Source of the DNA: Lichtheimia corymbifera B2541
Taxonomy: Eukaryota; Mucoromycota; Mucoromycetes; Mucorales; Lichtheimiaceae
Reading direction: 5' to 3'
NCBI GenBank assembly: GCA_000697475.1
Contig: JNEU01000608.1
Coordinates: 1-33,084, forward strand
DNA length: 33,084 nt
The position numbers and the translations under genes were made by a program. This document shows positions 23,301-33,084 of this stretch, in pieces; positions within the stretch are counted from its first letter, which is position 1, and each line of letters begins with the position of its first letter. A model generated the notes under the pieces. The model ran no database searches. It was not told the DNA's origin and saw nothing but the letters and a program-made list of their open reading frames with translations.

Positions 23301-24087
23301 CCTACCATGGTGTACAATGGCGTCTTTTTCTCGTAATGTGGGATTGGCGACTCTGACGTTCCAATACTATTCAAACGTTGATGGGTAGGTGATGTTCCAT
23401 AGAGAATAATATTTCAGACGACGTGGTTCTGATATGACCCTCGTATCCACCCTGATACACCTCACTACTTGCCTTGTGTATCATATAGCATTCTGGATGC
23501 CAATGCTCTGTAGTATCCTTGCGATCAATCTCGACGTATTGCTTGAGAATAGCCATTTGACATCCAGAGCAACTCACGGCGAATTGAGTCGAATAATGAA
23601 AATGACAATAAACTTTGCCGTCATGCTCATAATAGGAATCATCAGGACCAAAAGTCGTAGAGCAAACACTGCATGTGAAATGGTCGGTATGGAACTTTTT
23701 GTCGAGTGCAATGATATAGGGTCCTCTCAGTGGTTCGTGACAACGGTCGCATACAAGGCCGAGTCGTTTAAAATAGTCGCGTTCACATAGTGGCAATGTC
23801 TGTCCATTGTCGAGTTTGTAAGGAAAGAACTTTGCTGCAACAGGCGCATTACAATCCTATCATATTATACTAGCTATTAGCTATGTCTTTTTTGCAACAG
23901 GGAAAAAGGAGAACGAGAATAGGAGAGGGCAAGGAAACAAATGGTGTACCATGCAAGTAAAGCATTCAGGATGAAAAGTGCCGTCCAAAGCACGCACGAG
24001 TCGATTGCCTAGCAGTTGATGACATCGAGAGCAGAGCGAGTGTGTAGTTGGCAAAAGATGGTCATTATGCGGACTAGATGTTGACAT
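20393..24087 (-). CDS. lrg1: LIM-domain Rho GTPase-activating protein (Lrg1 type)
   Basis: Nine exons on the minus strand: 24087-23950, 23856-23473, 23366-23306, 23248-23153, 23094-22936, 22878-22694, 22640-22229, 22171-21314, 21261-20393. They join into 1053 aa. Four LIM-type zinc modules are seen: from Cys19, from LVCDRCHEPL, from VSCSGCQMAI, and from DLCHVCKV (Cys384). The C-terminal RhoGAP domain carries the arginine finger in GIFRKNGNIRR (Arg773). The tail holds Ser-rich and poly-His stretches. This order matches fungal Lrg1, a GAP for Rho1 acting on wall synthesis and hyphal tip growth. Introns are 52-106 bp. Three use GC donors (23472, 22693, 22228), each GCAAGT; no GT alternative keeps frame at the first two. 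The third intron is 57 bp and stop-free, so retention is possible. An in-frame ATG at 24132 would add 15 residues; GCCATG at 24087 has better context. Confidence 0.92.
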
Positions 24088-24884
24088 GGCAAAGGAAAAG
24101 AAAAGGGTGCTAGGCGACGGCCGTAAGAGCATCAGGAACCCCGAACAATTGAACGCAGCTTTAAAGATTGTGTACTATAGCCTGCATAGCTGACACACTT
24201 TGATTCTGCCGTATTGTACTTTTAGTGGTGCTCAATGACAAGAAAGAGTAATGTCATTTTGTGCCAGAGGGCTATAATGCCAACCTTAAACGGTCATACT
24301 CAGGTACGTGTGGTGGTTTGCATCTCTTGGAGAAATGATGTCCAAATAAAAGCGCATAAGCGTTTTATACGGCTACATTCCTTCTTTATTTGTGGAATTG
24401 GTGTAATATCCCACAATCCAGGCAACAGGATGGTCCATGCACCATCATTGTTCATTTTTTTGCATAGCTCTTTTTTATATCACTGCTAATATAAGCATTG
24501 GTTCCTTACTATACAGATGGTGAAAAATGTAAACATACCGTTGTTACCAGTGATATGACTCTATCGGTGGCAAGGACTTAACAATTTCGAGACCATCGCA
24601 CATACCAATGCTGAGCCACTCTATTGCATGAAAGCCGAAAGACCGCACTTCATGCTAGTCACACCAAGTTTGATGCATCATCTGATAAACACTATTATGT
24701 AAATGAAAAGCTATGCGTCATTTCCATGTGGCTTAGGGTCTTGGATCGCAAGGCGCCAAGACAGGATAGCTATCACTGTTGATGTTCAATCGTAGTAGCT
24801 TTTTCTGATCTCTGCTTGTATTATGAACGAGCGTACATGTTTGCATTCATAATCTTTCAACCTTGATTTACTATGTATACACCA

Positions 24885-24916
24885 TCATGCAGCATTCTGA
24901 TCATGCAGCATTCTGA
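24885..24916 (+). repeat. Perfect 16-bp tandem duplication
   Basis: TCATGCAGCATTCTGA occurs twice in direct succession in the lrg1/monooxygenase intergenic region. Confidence 0.9.
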
Positions 24917-25214
24917 ATTCATTATTACCAAAGTGTTGCCAAGCCATTGGCAATACGGCACTCCATGATGGAGGGGGTTAGTATTATCTGATCACAAAAC
25001 GTATAATGCATTACCTGAGCCACAGCTATTATATCGGTTATCGGTATATCTTTCACCGAGGCCATAACTTTTGCTTTGACAAGTAACGAAACCTTTTCGT
25101 GTCGGATCAGAAAAAAAAAAGCTTAGGGCGGAGCCCCTGGATGTAGATCTGGCTTGAGAGCCAAGGTCGTCAAGCGGAACGGATAAAGCGCCGAATCCCC
25201 GATGAGTCAACTGC

Positions 25215-25245
25215 AGGAATCGGATTCAATATTAACCCGATTCCT
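25215..25245. promoter_or_regulatory. CGG-N13-CCG palindrome, likely Zn2Cys6 operator
   Basis: A perfect 9-bp inverted repeat, AGGAATCGG at 25215-25223 and CCGATTCCT at 25237-25245, is separated by a 13-bp AT-rich spacer. The inner triplets form CGG-N13-CCG, the geometry bound by dimeric Zn2Cys6 regulators. It lies about 10 bp upstream of the TATA box and 70 bp before the monooxygenase ATG, so it is well placed as an upstream activating or repressing site. The binding factor is unknown. Confidence 0.55.
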
Positions 25246-25255
25246 AGCCACAAAC

Positions 25256-25265
25256 GATATATAAA
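25256..25265 (+). promoter_or_regulatory. TATA box of the monooxygenase gene
   Basis: GATATATAAAAG lies 50-60 bp upstream of the ATG at 25315 and just after the palindrome, with a short leader. Confidence 0.6.
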
Positions 25266-25314
25266 AGACGTTTACAACTTTTGACTTTTTGATTCAAAAC
25301 ATACAACATTTATC

Positions 25315-27471
<2,157 letters not shown>

Positions 27472-28239
27472 ATTTATACCACAATAAACCACATCATTCA
27501 TATCATCACCTACAAAGAGTTTCCCTTTCTATGTGCCGGTTAATTAGTGCGATCCTATTTTGGTATATCTTCTTAAACCCCATCGCCAGCCTTCACATTT
27601 CCAATACCCTCTTCCAATCCAAACCACGTGATCCACATTATGCTCTCTGACTATTATGTAGAATCCAATGTTCATTCAATAAAAGTCTGTCGTCGTAGTG
27701 CGGGCGCTTTATCAAGTAGTAGATATAACAAAGAACAACATTGCCAAATGGAAAAGGTATGGGGGTATCATTGTACTATTGTATCCTTGGTTGCTGCCAT
27801 CATAAGCATCTCCATCCATGATTGCAAACTAGCTGCTGTGTGCATCGCCACTCCAGTATTCCAAGATCATCTCTGGTTGCAGTAAAAAGCATCTTTTGTC
27901 AAAGATAAAAGCCCTCTTGTCGTCCATCCGATCCATCATCATCCTCAGTCGTATCCACGAGACATTATCCATCCTTCCTGCTGACGATGTGCCAAGTAAT
28001 CAAATCGACATTTCAGGAACATCCACCACTGTGCTTGATTGAATCCATCCATCCATAGCCATTGCCACTCCAATGTGTTGGTTCCTGTTCCATCCAGCTG
28101 TTGGTCTATCTCTTTTTGTACTCATTCATTGCTGCTCATCCAGGTGAAGATTGCTTGTATTGCGGTGTACTTGATAACTGATATGGCATCATCCGTAGGG
28201 ATCCGTATATCTTTTAAAACAGGCTGCTGCCAGTTTCTT
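27472..28239. other. Intergenic, no supported gene
   Basis: The monooxygenase 3' region is followed by C/T-rich and AT-rich sequence. The frame at 27628-27885 shows no domain or splice support. The stretch ends where similarity to the left inverted repeat begins. Confidence 0.5.
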
Positions 28240-29802
28240 CTTGAGACAATGAAGTAAAGACCTTGCTGGTAAGTTTGGGGGCGACAGACAAGTGTGCAAG
28301 AGCACGAGTTGCGGTAGTAGAGTTATAAGGCTGTAAACGCTATTTGAGACAATGAAGTAATGACCTTGCTATTGGCAGTTGCTGTAACGTTCGGTCATGG
28401 TAGAGGAATGTGTAAGACAACGTGCAGTATCAAGAAAGACGTGTGTTGTAGTAATGGGTGCACACGCCATGAACAGTGCTATTCAGTCAAAGGCAAACGG
28501 ATCAAGACAATCGTAGGGTTGACATGATGGGTTAAGGCAGGACAATCGTTCGCAGCTGTAATTGTACTTGAATGGGGCAACAGTTGAGAATGGGAGGAAG
28601 AGGCAAATAAAGTGGGAGTGGAAGAGGTGGAAATTAAATCTGTCAGCCAGTCAGACATATCCATATACACTGATATCAATGCATGATATTGGGATTGCCT
28701 GCCTCGAACCTCAAACTTTCACACAATATGCTCTAGGACATGCTGAACAACTTTGTATTAATAAAGACCCCACACTTCATTTGAAAATTTCGAAAGGGAG
28801 AGCATAATGTGGGGTTGACTATGACGGATGAAAATTGGGAAAGCGCCGGATTTATGAAAAAGTCAATTAGTATGTAGTTTCTTGGGATTCCCCATTTCGC
28901 ACTTGAAACTTGGTCAGAAGGTTCTCTCGCACATGCTGATCAACTCCATTCATTTAAAAACCGCATGGTTCATTATGAACATTTTGAATGCGGGCCAGCC
29001 CAAATGTAGGAGAAAAGTAGGGTAGACGCTCCTGCTCCCCGAGATTGCCCACCTCGAACCTGAAACTTTCACACAAGACACTTTCGACCACGCCGAGCAA
29101 TTTCGTTCCCATAAAGTCCCCAGAGTTCATTATGAAAATTTCGAAAGGGAGAGCATAATGTGGGGTTGACTATGACGGATGAAAATTGGGAAAGCGCCGG
29201 ATTTATGAAAAAGTCAATTAGTATGTAGTTTCTTGGGATTCCCCATTTCGCACTTGAAACTTGGTCAGAAGGTTCTCTCGCACATGCTGATCAACTCCAT
29301 TCATTTAAAAACCGCATGGTTCATTATGAACATTTTGAATGCGGGCCAGCCCAAATGTAGGAGAAAAGTAGGGTAGACGCTCCTGCTCCCCGAGATTGCC
29401 CACCTCGAACCTGAAACTTTCACACAAGACACTTTCGACCACGCCGAGCAATTTCGTTCCCATAAAGTCCCCAGAGTTCATTATGAAAATCTTGTATGTA
29501 GGAGAGACGATGAATGGATGGTAACATAAATAGGGCGTGTGGCCGTGCGCGCCGATATTGCCCATGGGGACGTCGAAACTTGGTCAGGAGGTGCTCTCGG
29601 TCATGCTGATCAACATCGTTCTCATAAAGCCTCTACACATCATTATGTAGATTTGGAGAAACAGGCACTTTATGTTTTTACATATGCTGTAAGCGTGATG
29701 CTATATGACAAGTGGTCTTTGTTCATTGTCAAGTAGGTAGACCCCGATAGAGCCGAAGATGCAGGCGGACTTCTTTGTGGAACACGGCTCATTTGCATGA
29801 TA
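28240..29802 (+). repeat. Right arm of the long inverted repeat, with tandem units
   Basis: This is the reverse-complement partner of 410-1570. It comprises a leading segment with a repeated phrase (TTGAGACAATGAAGTAA(A/T)GACCTTGCT near 28242 and 28348), a module at 28480-28690, and then six divergent units of about 160-190 bp. The units start near 28701 (A), 28900 (B), 29051 (C), 29251 (B'), 29402 (C') and 29570 (D). Each unit begins with a GATTGCCCACCTCGAACC-like block and includes CA(T/C)GC(T/C)GA(G/T)CAA and TTCATTATGAA-like blocks. The left arm has only A, B, C and D. No intact transposase is visible. Confidence 0.8.
28782..29490 (+). repeat. 351-bp tandem duplication
   Basis: Two head-to-tail copies (about 28782-29132 and 29133-29483) appear identical by eye and share a few extra bases at the end. 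Each contains one B and one C unit. The left arm of the inverted repeat has the single-copy version, so the duplication occurred on this side after the arms separated, unless it is an assembly error. Confidence 0.9.
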
Positions 29803-29869
29803 ATTCCCAATGAACAAAGACCACCTGTCATATAGCATCACGCGTACAGCATAGTAAAAACATAAAGAT
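29668..29869. repeat. Foldback element A
   Basis: Arms of about 60 nt: CTTTATGTTTTTACATATGC through to GTTCATTG on the left is complementary to CAATGAACAAAGACCACCTG through to ACATAAAG on the right, with about 80 nt between. The outer end overlaps element B, since its right arm is also the left end of that palindrome. One arm of the same type occurs at about 485-545 in the left repeat. Confidence 0.75.
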
Positions 29870-30222
29870 AGCTATATCTCTAAACTTTACAATGAAACGT
29901 GAGGTCTTCAATCGAACAAAGTCGCTCGTCGGGGTGAAGCGCACCTTGGGTGCAAGTTTCACGATCAACCTCGTCGATCCTAGATTTCGCAATGTCACCA
30001 CCAGCCAAAGTGGATCGTGGGTCGACCTCTTGAATTTTTTTTCAACTTTGGCTGGTGGTGACATTGAGTGAATCTGAGATTGGCCACGACAATCGTGAAA
30101 CTTGCACCCAAGGTGCGCTTCACCCTGACGAGCAACTTTGTTCGATTGAAGACCCCTCGTTTCCTTGTAGAATTTTTAGTTATGGGCATCTTTATGTTTT
30201 ACATATGCTGTAACCATGATGC
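29835..30222. repeat. Foldback element B, 388-bp imperfect palindrome
   Basis: Arms of about 170 nt run from GCATCACGCGTACAGCAT to the segment ending in CACCACCAGCCAAAGT, and return from ACTTTGGCTGGTGGTG to ATGCTGTAACCATGATGC. The loop is about 35-40 nt and contains a T8 run. A core of about 25 nt (GCGCACCTTGGGTGCAAGTTTCACGAT region) pairs perfectly. No reading frame is supported. Confidence 0.85.
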
Positions 30223-30593
30223 TAGATAAAAGGAGGCCTTTATTCAAGATGTTTATGGCGGCAGCAACTAAGAATAGAATGACACAATTATCCCTTATGG
30301 CTCTATGTAGACCACCCGATATATTATTCCATTTAAAATACTGTTCCTTTATCATACTTACTCGATAAATATCCACGCTACCATGTGCTATTCTTCGACT
30401 ACAATGAATTCAATATAATATCTAAGTAAAGAGCATCGTACATTCATATGCGCATGATGTGAATCACTTGCTTCATTTCTGGATTGAAAGGGGAATAGAA
30501 AATGGAAAGTTGGAAAGCGAGATTGGATCGTTTACATCAGCGTGTCGAGGTGCTTTTGTTTTTTTGTAGTTGTAAAGTTTAGAGATACATACA

Positions 30594-30809
30594 GGCACCT
30601 TCATGTTTTACATATGCTGTAAGCGTCATGCTATATGGAGAGTGGTGTTTGTTCATTGTCAATCGCTTCGCTCATATTAGGGCCAAAGATGCAGAGCGGC
30701 GTGTTTGTGTGAACAGAAAGGGCCAATGTATGATTGTTAATGACAAATCAACAAAGACCGCTTACCATATAGCATCATGGTTACAGCATATGTAAAACAC
30801 AAAGATGCC
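30594..30809. repeat. Foldback element C, related to A
   Basis: Arms begin GGCACCTTCATGTTTTACAT and end ATGTAAAACACAAAGATGCC, about 60 nt each, with a loop of about 90 nt. Arm sequences match element A (CATATGCTGTAAGCGT(C/G)ATGCTATATG). Flanks on each side (GTAAAGTTTAGAGATA left, AACTAAAAATTCTACAATGAAACG right) reuse sequence from element B's flanks and arms. Confidence 0.75.
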
Positions 30810-30840
30810 CATAACTAAAAATTCTACAATGAAACGTGGG

Positions 30841-32011
30841 TAGGGGCTATCATATCCATTTATTATGCAACAGCCTCCTGTGAATGACGTGTGTATGTAG
30901 CCTATTTCACTCGACTCTTCACCTTGCCTATAATACATCTTTAGGGTTCGCTTTCATACAAACAATGTATTATATTGGCTGCTGTTCTGTGCTGATAAGA
31001 GATTGGGATGGTGGAATGTGCTAGGTGCTTTCCAACAGGACAAGGACAGGGAACAGGAAAAGAGATGATAATGGTGCCTACTGATCGGGACAGCAGTGCA
31101 AAGGCAGAATGTGATGGGACACAAGGATAAAGATGAGCCAGGAAATGGATATTGGAAGATAAGCAGAGCAGATGAGATAAGCAAAGCAGACAAGATAACT
31201 GACTGAGGTTTATTGTGTGATGAATCGGTGGATATATATATGTGAATAAGATCAATAATACTAAAAGAGATAGATATGTGATTTATACAAACATGAAGAG
31301 GCAATAAACCTATGATGATAAAATATGCTAATATAGCCAAGAAGGATATGTCAATCAATGATGGGATATGCTAATATAGCCAAGAAAGATATGTCAAGTC
31401 ATGACATGTTCCTTACAAGAGATATCTATACTTTGGTTAAACACGGGCATATGCACATCCTATGGTATGATACCTCCATTCTTGATATAGCCATTGTAAA
31501 CCATGCCAGATCTTGAATACGACATTAACCAAGCCCTTAAAGGACATAGTCTACTCTCCTTTTCGCATACGTTGCTTGCTATCATTTTCATATATAAATG
31601 TCCAATCATAGCATAGCGTGAAAATGCATCTAAACCTTAGCTTGTAAGACTCGCACATATATTTGCAAGCAGATAAGAATTATGATAGTGGTAAAAGAGG
31701 GCGTACCGATGCATGACTCAAAGAGCAGTGATCAATACAATGCGCACTTTATTTTAAAGGCTAAGGGTGCCAAAGCCAAAGCTGGGCTCGAAATTTACTA
31801 AGATCGTAATACCTCAGAAATGAAACCATCTTTGATCCCAAATTACAGAATATTGACCTCCCATAAAAATATTGCATTAACGCTGTTGAATAGCCGTATT
31901 ACTCCGCTATAAGATGCAATTTACCCCCAATCGCTAGGATCACTTCCTTGACATCCCAAATTTGGAATTTTGCTTCTAGATCATGTTTGTTTGATGTAAA
32001 AAGCATCGGAT
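30841..32011. other. Intergenic, AT-rich, no supported gene
   Basis: Frames at 30941-31255 and 30954-31358 (minus) are low-complexity Ser/Leu/Ile readings without gene features. Short direct repeats occur at about 31163-31200 (AGCAGA/AGCAAAGCAGA ... GAGATAAGC/AAGATAAC) and 31323-31397. Otherwise nothing is seen until the tRNA. Confidence 0.5.
31323..31397 (+). repeat. Two direct copies of a 32-bp unit, period 43
   Basis: ATATGCTAATATAGCCAAGA followed by A(G/A)GATATGTCAA occurs at 31323 and again at 31366, with a single mismatch between the copies. Confidence 0.85.
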
Positions 32012-32093
32012 GCAAACATGACCGAGCGGTCTAAGGTGCCACGTTCAGGTCGTGGTCTCGAGAGAGGCGTGAGTTCGAATCTCACTGTTTGCA
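32012..32093 (+). tRNA. tRNA-Leu (anticodon CAG)
   Basis: A full 82-nt cloverleaf can be drawn. Acceptor GCAAACA/TGTTTGC has 7 pairs. U8 is present. D-stem ACC/GGT closes loop GAGCGGTCTAA. Anticodon stem CCACG/CGTGG closes loop TTCAGGT with anticodon CAG at its centre. A long class II variable arm (TCTCGAGAGAGGC) is typical of Leu/Ser. T-stem GTGAG/CTCAC closes TTCGAAT, and the discriminator is A73, the leucine identity base. No intron. It decodes CUG. A T5 stretch follows 7 bp after the gene. Confidence 0.96.
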
Positions 32094-32100
32094 AGATGTG

Positions 32101-32105
32101 TTTTT
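32101..32105 (+). terminator. RNA polymerase III terminator
   Basis: TTTTT begins 8 nt after the last base of the tRNA-Leu gene, the usual pol III stop signal. Confidence 0.8.
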
Positions 32106-32320
32106 ATCAAGTTTTGCTCCTGTCGTGATCAAGATTGGCTGCAAAGCAAGGCCAGGACAACAATTGATAAAAGATGACCTTTTTACGAGAGATGAAAGAT
32201 GATGATTTATTTTTGGACGCAATGCGTTCTTATATATATGTGTGGATGTAGATTCTAGAAACGATGGGAGAGGGGAGGGAAAGCGATGGAAAGGTGTGAC
32301 CGTGCATTGTGTGTGATGTA

Positions 32321-32470
32321 TCAAAAGGAATGTCAAGGAAACATGGATGGAAATCATATGATACTTCAAATGGTAAAGAAGTATATCCGAAGTGTGCCAA
32401 AAGGAATGTCGTGGAATCATGATCAAGATCATGTGATCTTGTCAAAAGATAAAGAAGTATACCGACACTC
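32321..32470 (+). repeat. Diverged tandem repeat, period 76
   Basis: (T/C)CAAAAGGAATGTC at 32321 and 32397 starts two related units, each ending in TAAAGAAGTATA(T/C)CGA. It lies between the tRNA and the proposed LTR. It could be upstream LTR (U3) sequence if the true LTR begins further left. A palindrome CCGACAC/GTGTCGG follows at 32462-32482. Confidence 0.65.
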
Positions 32471-32503
32471 CCAATCGTGTCGGATGATATTTTAGATTTG
32501 TAA

Positions 32504-32873
32504 TGTTGCACATGCTGCGGTGCTGAGCAGCCTGTCGCAGCAACATACCTGATCTTCTTGATCGGTATTATCTTTTGCATACAATCATCTTGGCATCTTT
32601 ATGCTGCGCCCTCCATCATTACTTCGCCACACTCAATATATATTACTTAGCCCCATCATACGATTATAAATAGTGGACCTGATCATAGAATAAAACATTA
32701 TCTTACGTTCTCTCTATTTTATTGTCTATTTGCCTGTGTGGCACTTCTATCCTTCGTGGTCTATATTCCTGTGTGGTCTTATCCTTCGTGGTCTATTCTA
32801 TTCCTGTGTGGTCTTATTCCTTCGTGGACGTCGTCTATTATTCTCCTGTGTGGATCCAAAAAGAAAGACGACA
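32504..32873 (+). mobile_element. Putative 5' LTR of an LTR retrotransposon
   Basis: It begins TGTTG and ends CGACA, the TG...CA termini of an LTR, about 370 bp. It contains a TATA box (TATAAATAG, 32665-32673) followed by a pyrimidine-rich region with tandem copies of a CCTGTGTGG...CTTCGTGG unit. It is immediately followed, after TT, by a primer-binding-site-like sequence and a gag-like frame. The right boundary is well supported by this context. The left boundary is a guess because the partner LTR is outside the window. Confidence 0.65.
32733..32853 (+). repeat. Tandem repeats inside the LTR
   Basis: CCTGTGTGG occurs at 32733, 32768, 32803 and 32845, alternating with CCTTCGTGG. This gives a unit of about 35 bp repeated roughly 3.5 times in the transcribed part of the LTR. 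Confidence 0.85.
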
Positions 32874-32875
32874 TT

Positions 32876-32892
32876 TGGTAGCTGATGAACGG
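32876..32892 (+). promoter_or_regulatory. Primer-binding-site-like sequence
   Basis: TGGTAGCTG directly after the LTR end starts with TGG, the complement of tRNA 3' CCA. TGGTAGC-type sites are usually primed by initiator tRNA-Met in LTR elements. The match beyond 9 nt cannot be tested here. Confidence 0.5.
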
Positions 32893-33084
32893 TGATTCAT
32901 CTCAAGAAAAATTTCAACAAGCAGCATTTACACAATTTCGCACCCAAGACAATTCCTCTGATTCAGACGAAGAACAACCAAGAATGGCTCAAGACTCTTC
33001 CCAGATGATGATGGCGACGATGCAAGCAATGGTCGAGCAGATGAAGTTGCAACAAGAGCAGCTTATTACATTACAGCAGCAAGT
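32885..33084 (+). CDS. Gag-like N-terminus of an LTR retrotransposon, cut by the window edge
   Basis: The ATG at 32885 opens a frame of 66 codons still open at the last base. It starts MNGDSSQEKFQQAAFTQF and is followed by an acidic DSDEEQ patch. A Met/Gln-rich amphipathic helix (MVEQMKLQQEQLITLQQQ) then looks like a coiled coil. Short acidic and Gln-rich coiled-coil N-termini are common in fungal Ty3/Gypsy Gag proteins, but the superfamily cannot be assigned without pol. Position directly behind the LTR and primer site supports the call. An internal ATG lies about 34 codons in. Confidence 0.6.
   Translation, partial: MNGDSSQEKFQQAAFTQFRTQDNSSDSDEEQPRMAQDSSQMMMATMQAMVEQMKLQQEQLITLQQQ

Larger units (their letters stand above)
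24088..25314. other. Intergenic region, divergent promoters of lrg1 and the monooxygenase
   Basis: 1.2 kb between divergent genes. The ORF at 24235-24489 lacks any coding hallmark. Contents seen are a perfect 16-bp tandem duplication at 24885-24916, an A10 run at about 25110, short GC hairpins at about 25125-25165, and a long palindrome close to the monooxygenase TATA box. CGG/CCG trinucleotides are dense from 25035 to 25245 in otherwise AT-rich DNA. Confidence 0.55.

Noticed and set aside
25110..25205. Possible tRNA or 5S-like gene near the GC hairpins
   Set aside because: No acceptor pairing or TTCGA-type T-loop could be drawn; only isolated hairpins are present.
27628..27885. 85-codon plus-strand frame after the monooxygenase
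   Set aside because: No recognisable features and it sits in a C/T-rich non-coding stretch; likely chance.
28701..29660. Repeat array considered as CRISPR
   Set aside because: Units are 150-195 bp, divergent, and lack identical short repeats with unique spacers; the genome is fungal.
30941..31358. Overlapping minus-strand Ser/Leu/Ile-rich frames
   Set aside because: Two overlapping frames with similar low-complexity composition in AT-rich DNA are not credible genes.

Overview
The window is eukaryotic and almost certainly fungal. It has short (52-162 bp) spliceosomal introns, a Zn2Cys6 regulator, a septin, a fungal LIM-RhoGAP and poly-Q/poly-H tracts. The gene structures and the style of the small secreted protein fit an early-diverging filamentous fungus, most likely Mucorales. 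The genus cannot be fixed from sequence alone.

Layout. Positions 1-6.2 kb are gene-poor and repeat-bearing: an edge coding fragment, an inverted repeat arm (about 410-1570), and broken coding-like frames with no recognisable intact gene. Positions 6.2-27.5 kb form the gene core: a small cysteine-rich secreted, probably GPI-anchored protein (-), a further cysteine-containing frame (-), an MFS transporter (+), a Cdc12-type septin (-), the PKA regulatory subunit (-), a Zn2Cys6 transcription factor (+), a FYVE-domain protein (+), an Lrg1-type LIM-RhoGAP (-), and a phenol-hydroxylase-like FAD monooxygenase (+). I worked out splice junctions by hand for all multi-exon genes. Each closes into one continuous reading frame.

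Positions 27.5-32 kb are again repeat-rich. They hold the second arm of the inverted repeat, facing the first across about 27 kb and carrying a 351-bp tandem duplication, followed by a cluster of three foldback (long-palindrome) elements. A tRNA-Leu(CAG) with a T5 terminator lies at 32012-32093. The right edge enters a probable LTR retrotransposon: LTR about 32504-32873, primer-binding-site-like sequence, and the start of a gag-like frame that is still open at the window end.

Functionally, the septin, PKA-R, Lrg1-like RhoGAP and FYVE protein are all housekeeping morphogenesis, signalling or membrane-identity genes. The monooxygenase has a distinctive CGG-N13-CCG palindrome just upstream of its TATA box and looks like an inducible catabolic gene. 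The most unusual material is in the flanks: divergent repeat units that preserve a roughly 30-codon motif, and the foldback cluster. The LIM-RhoGAP gene also stands out, with three introns that appear to use GC-AG splice sites.
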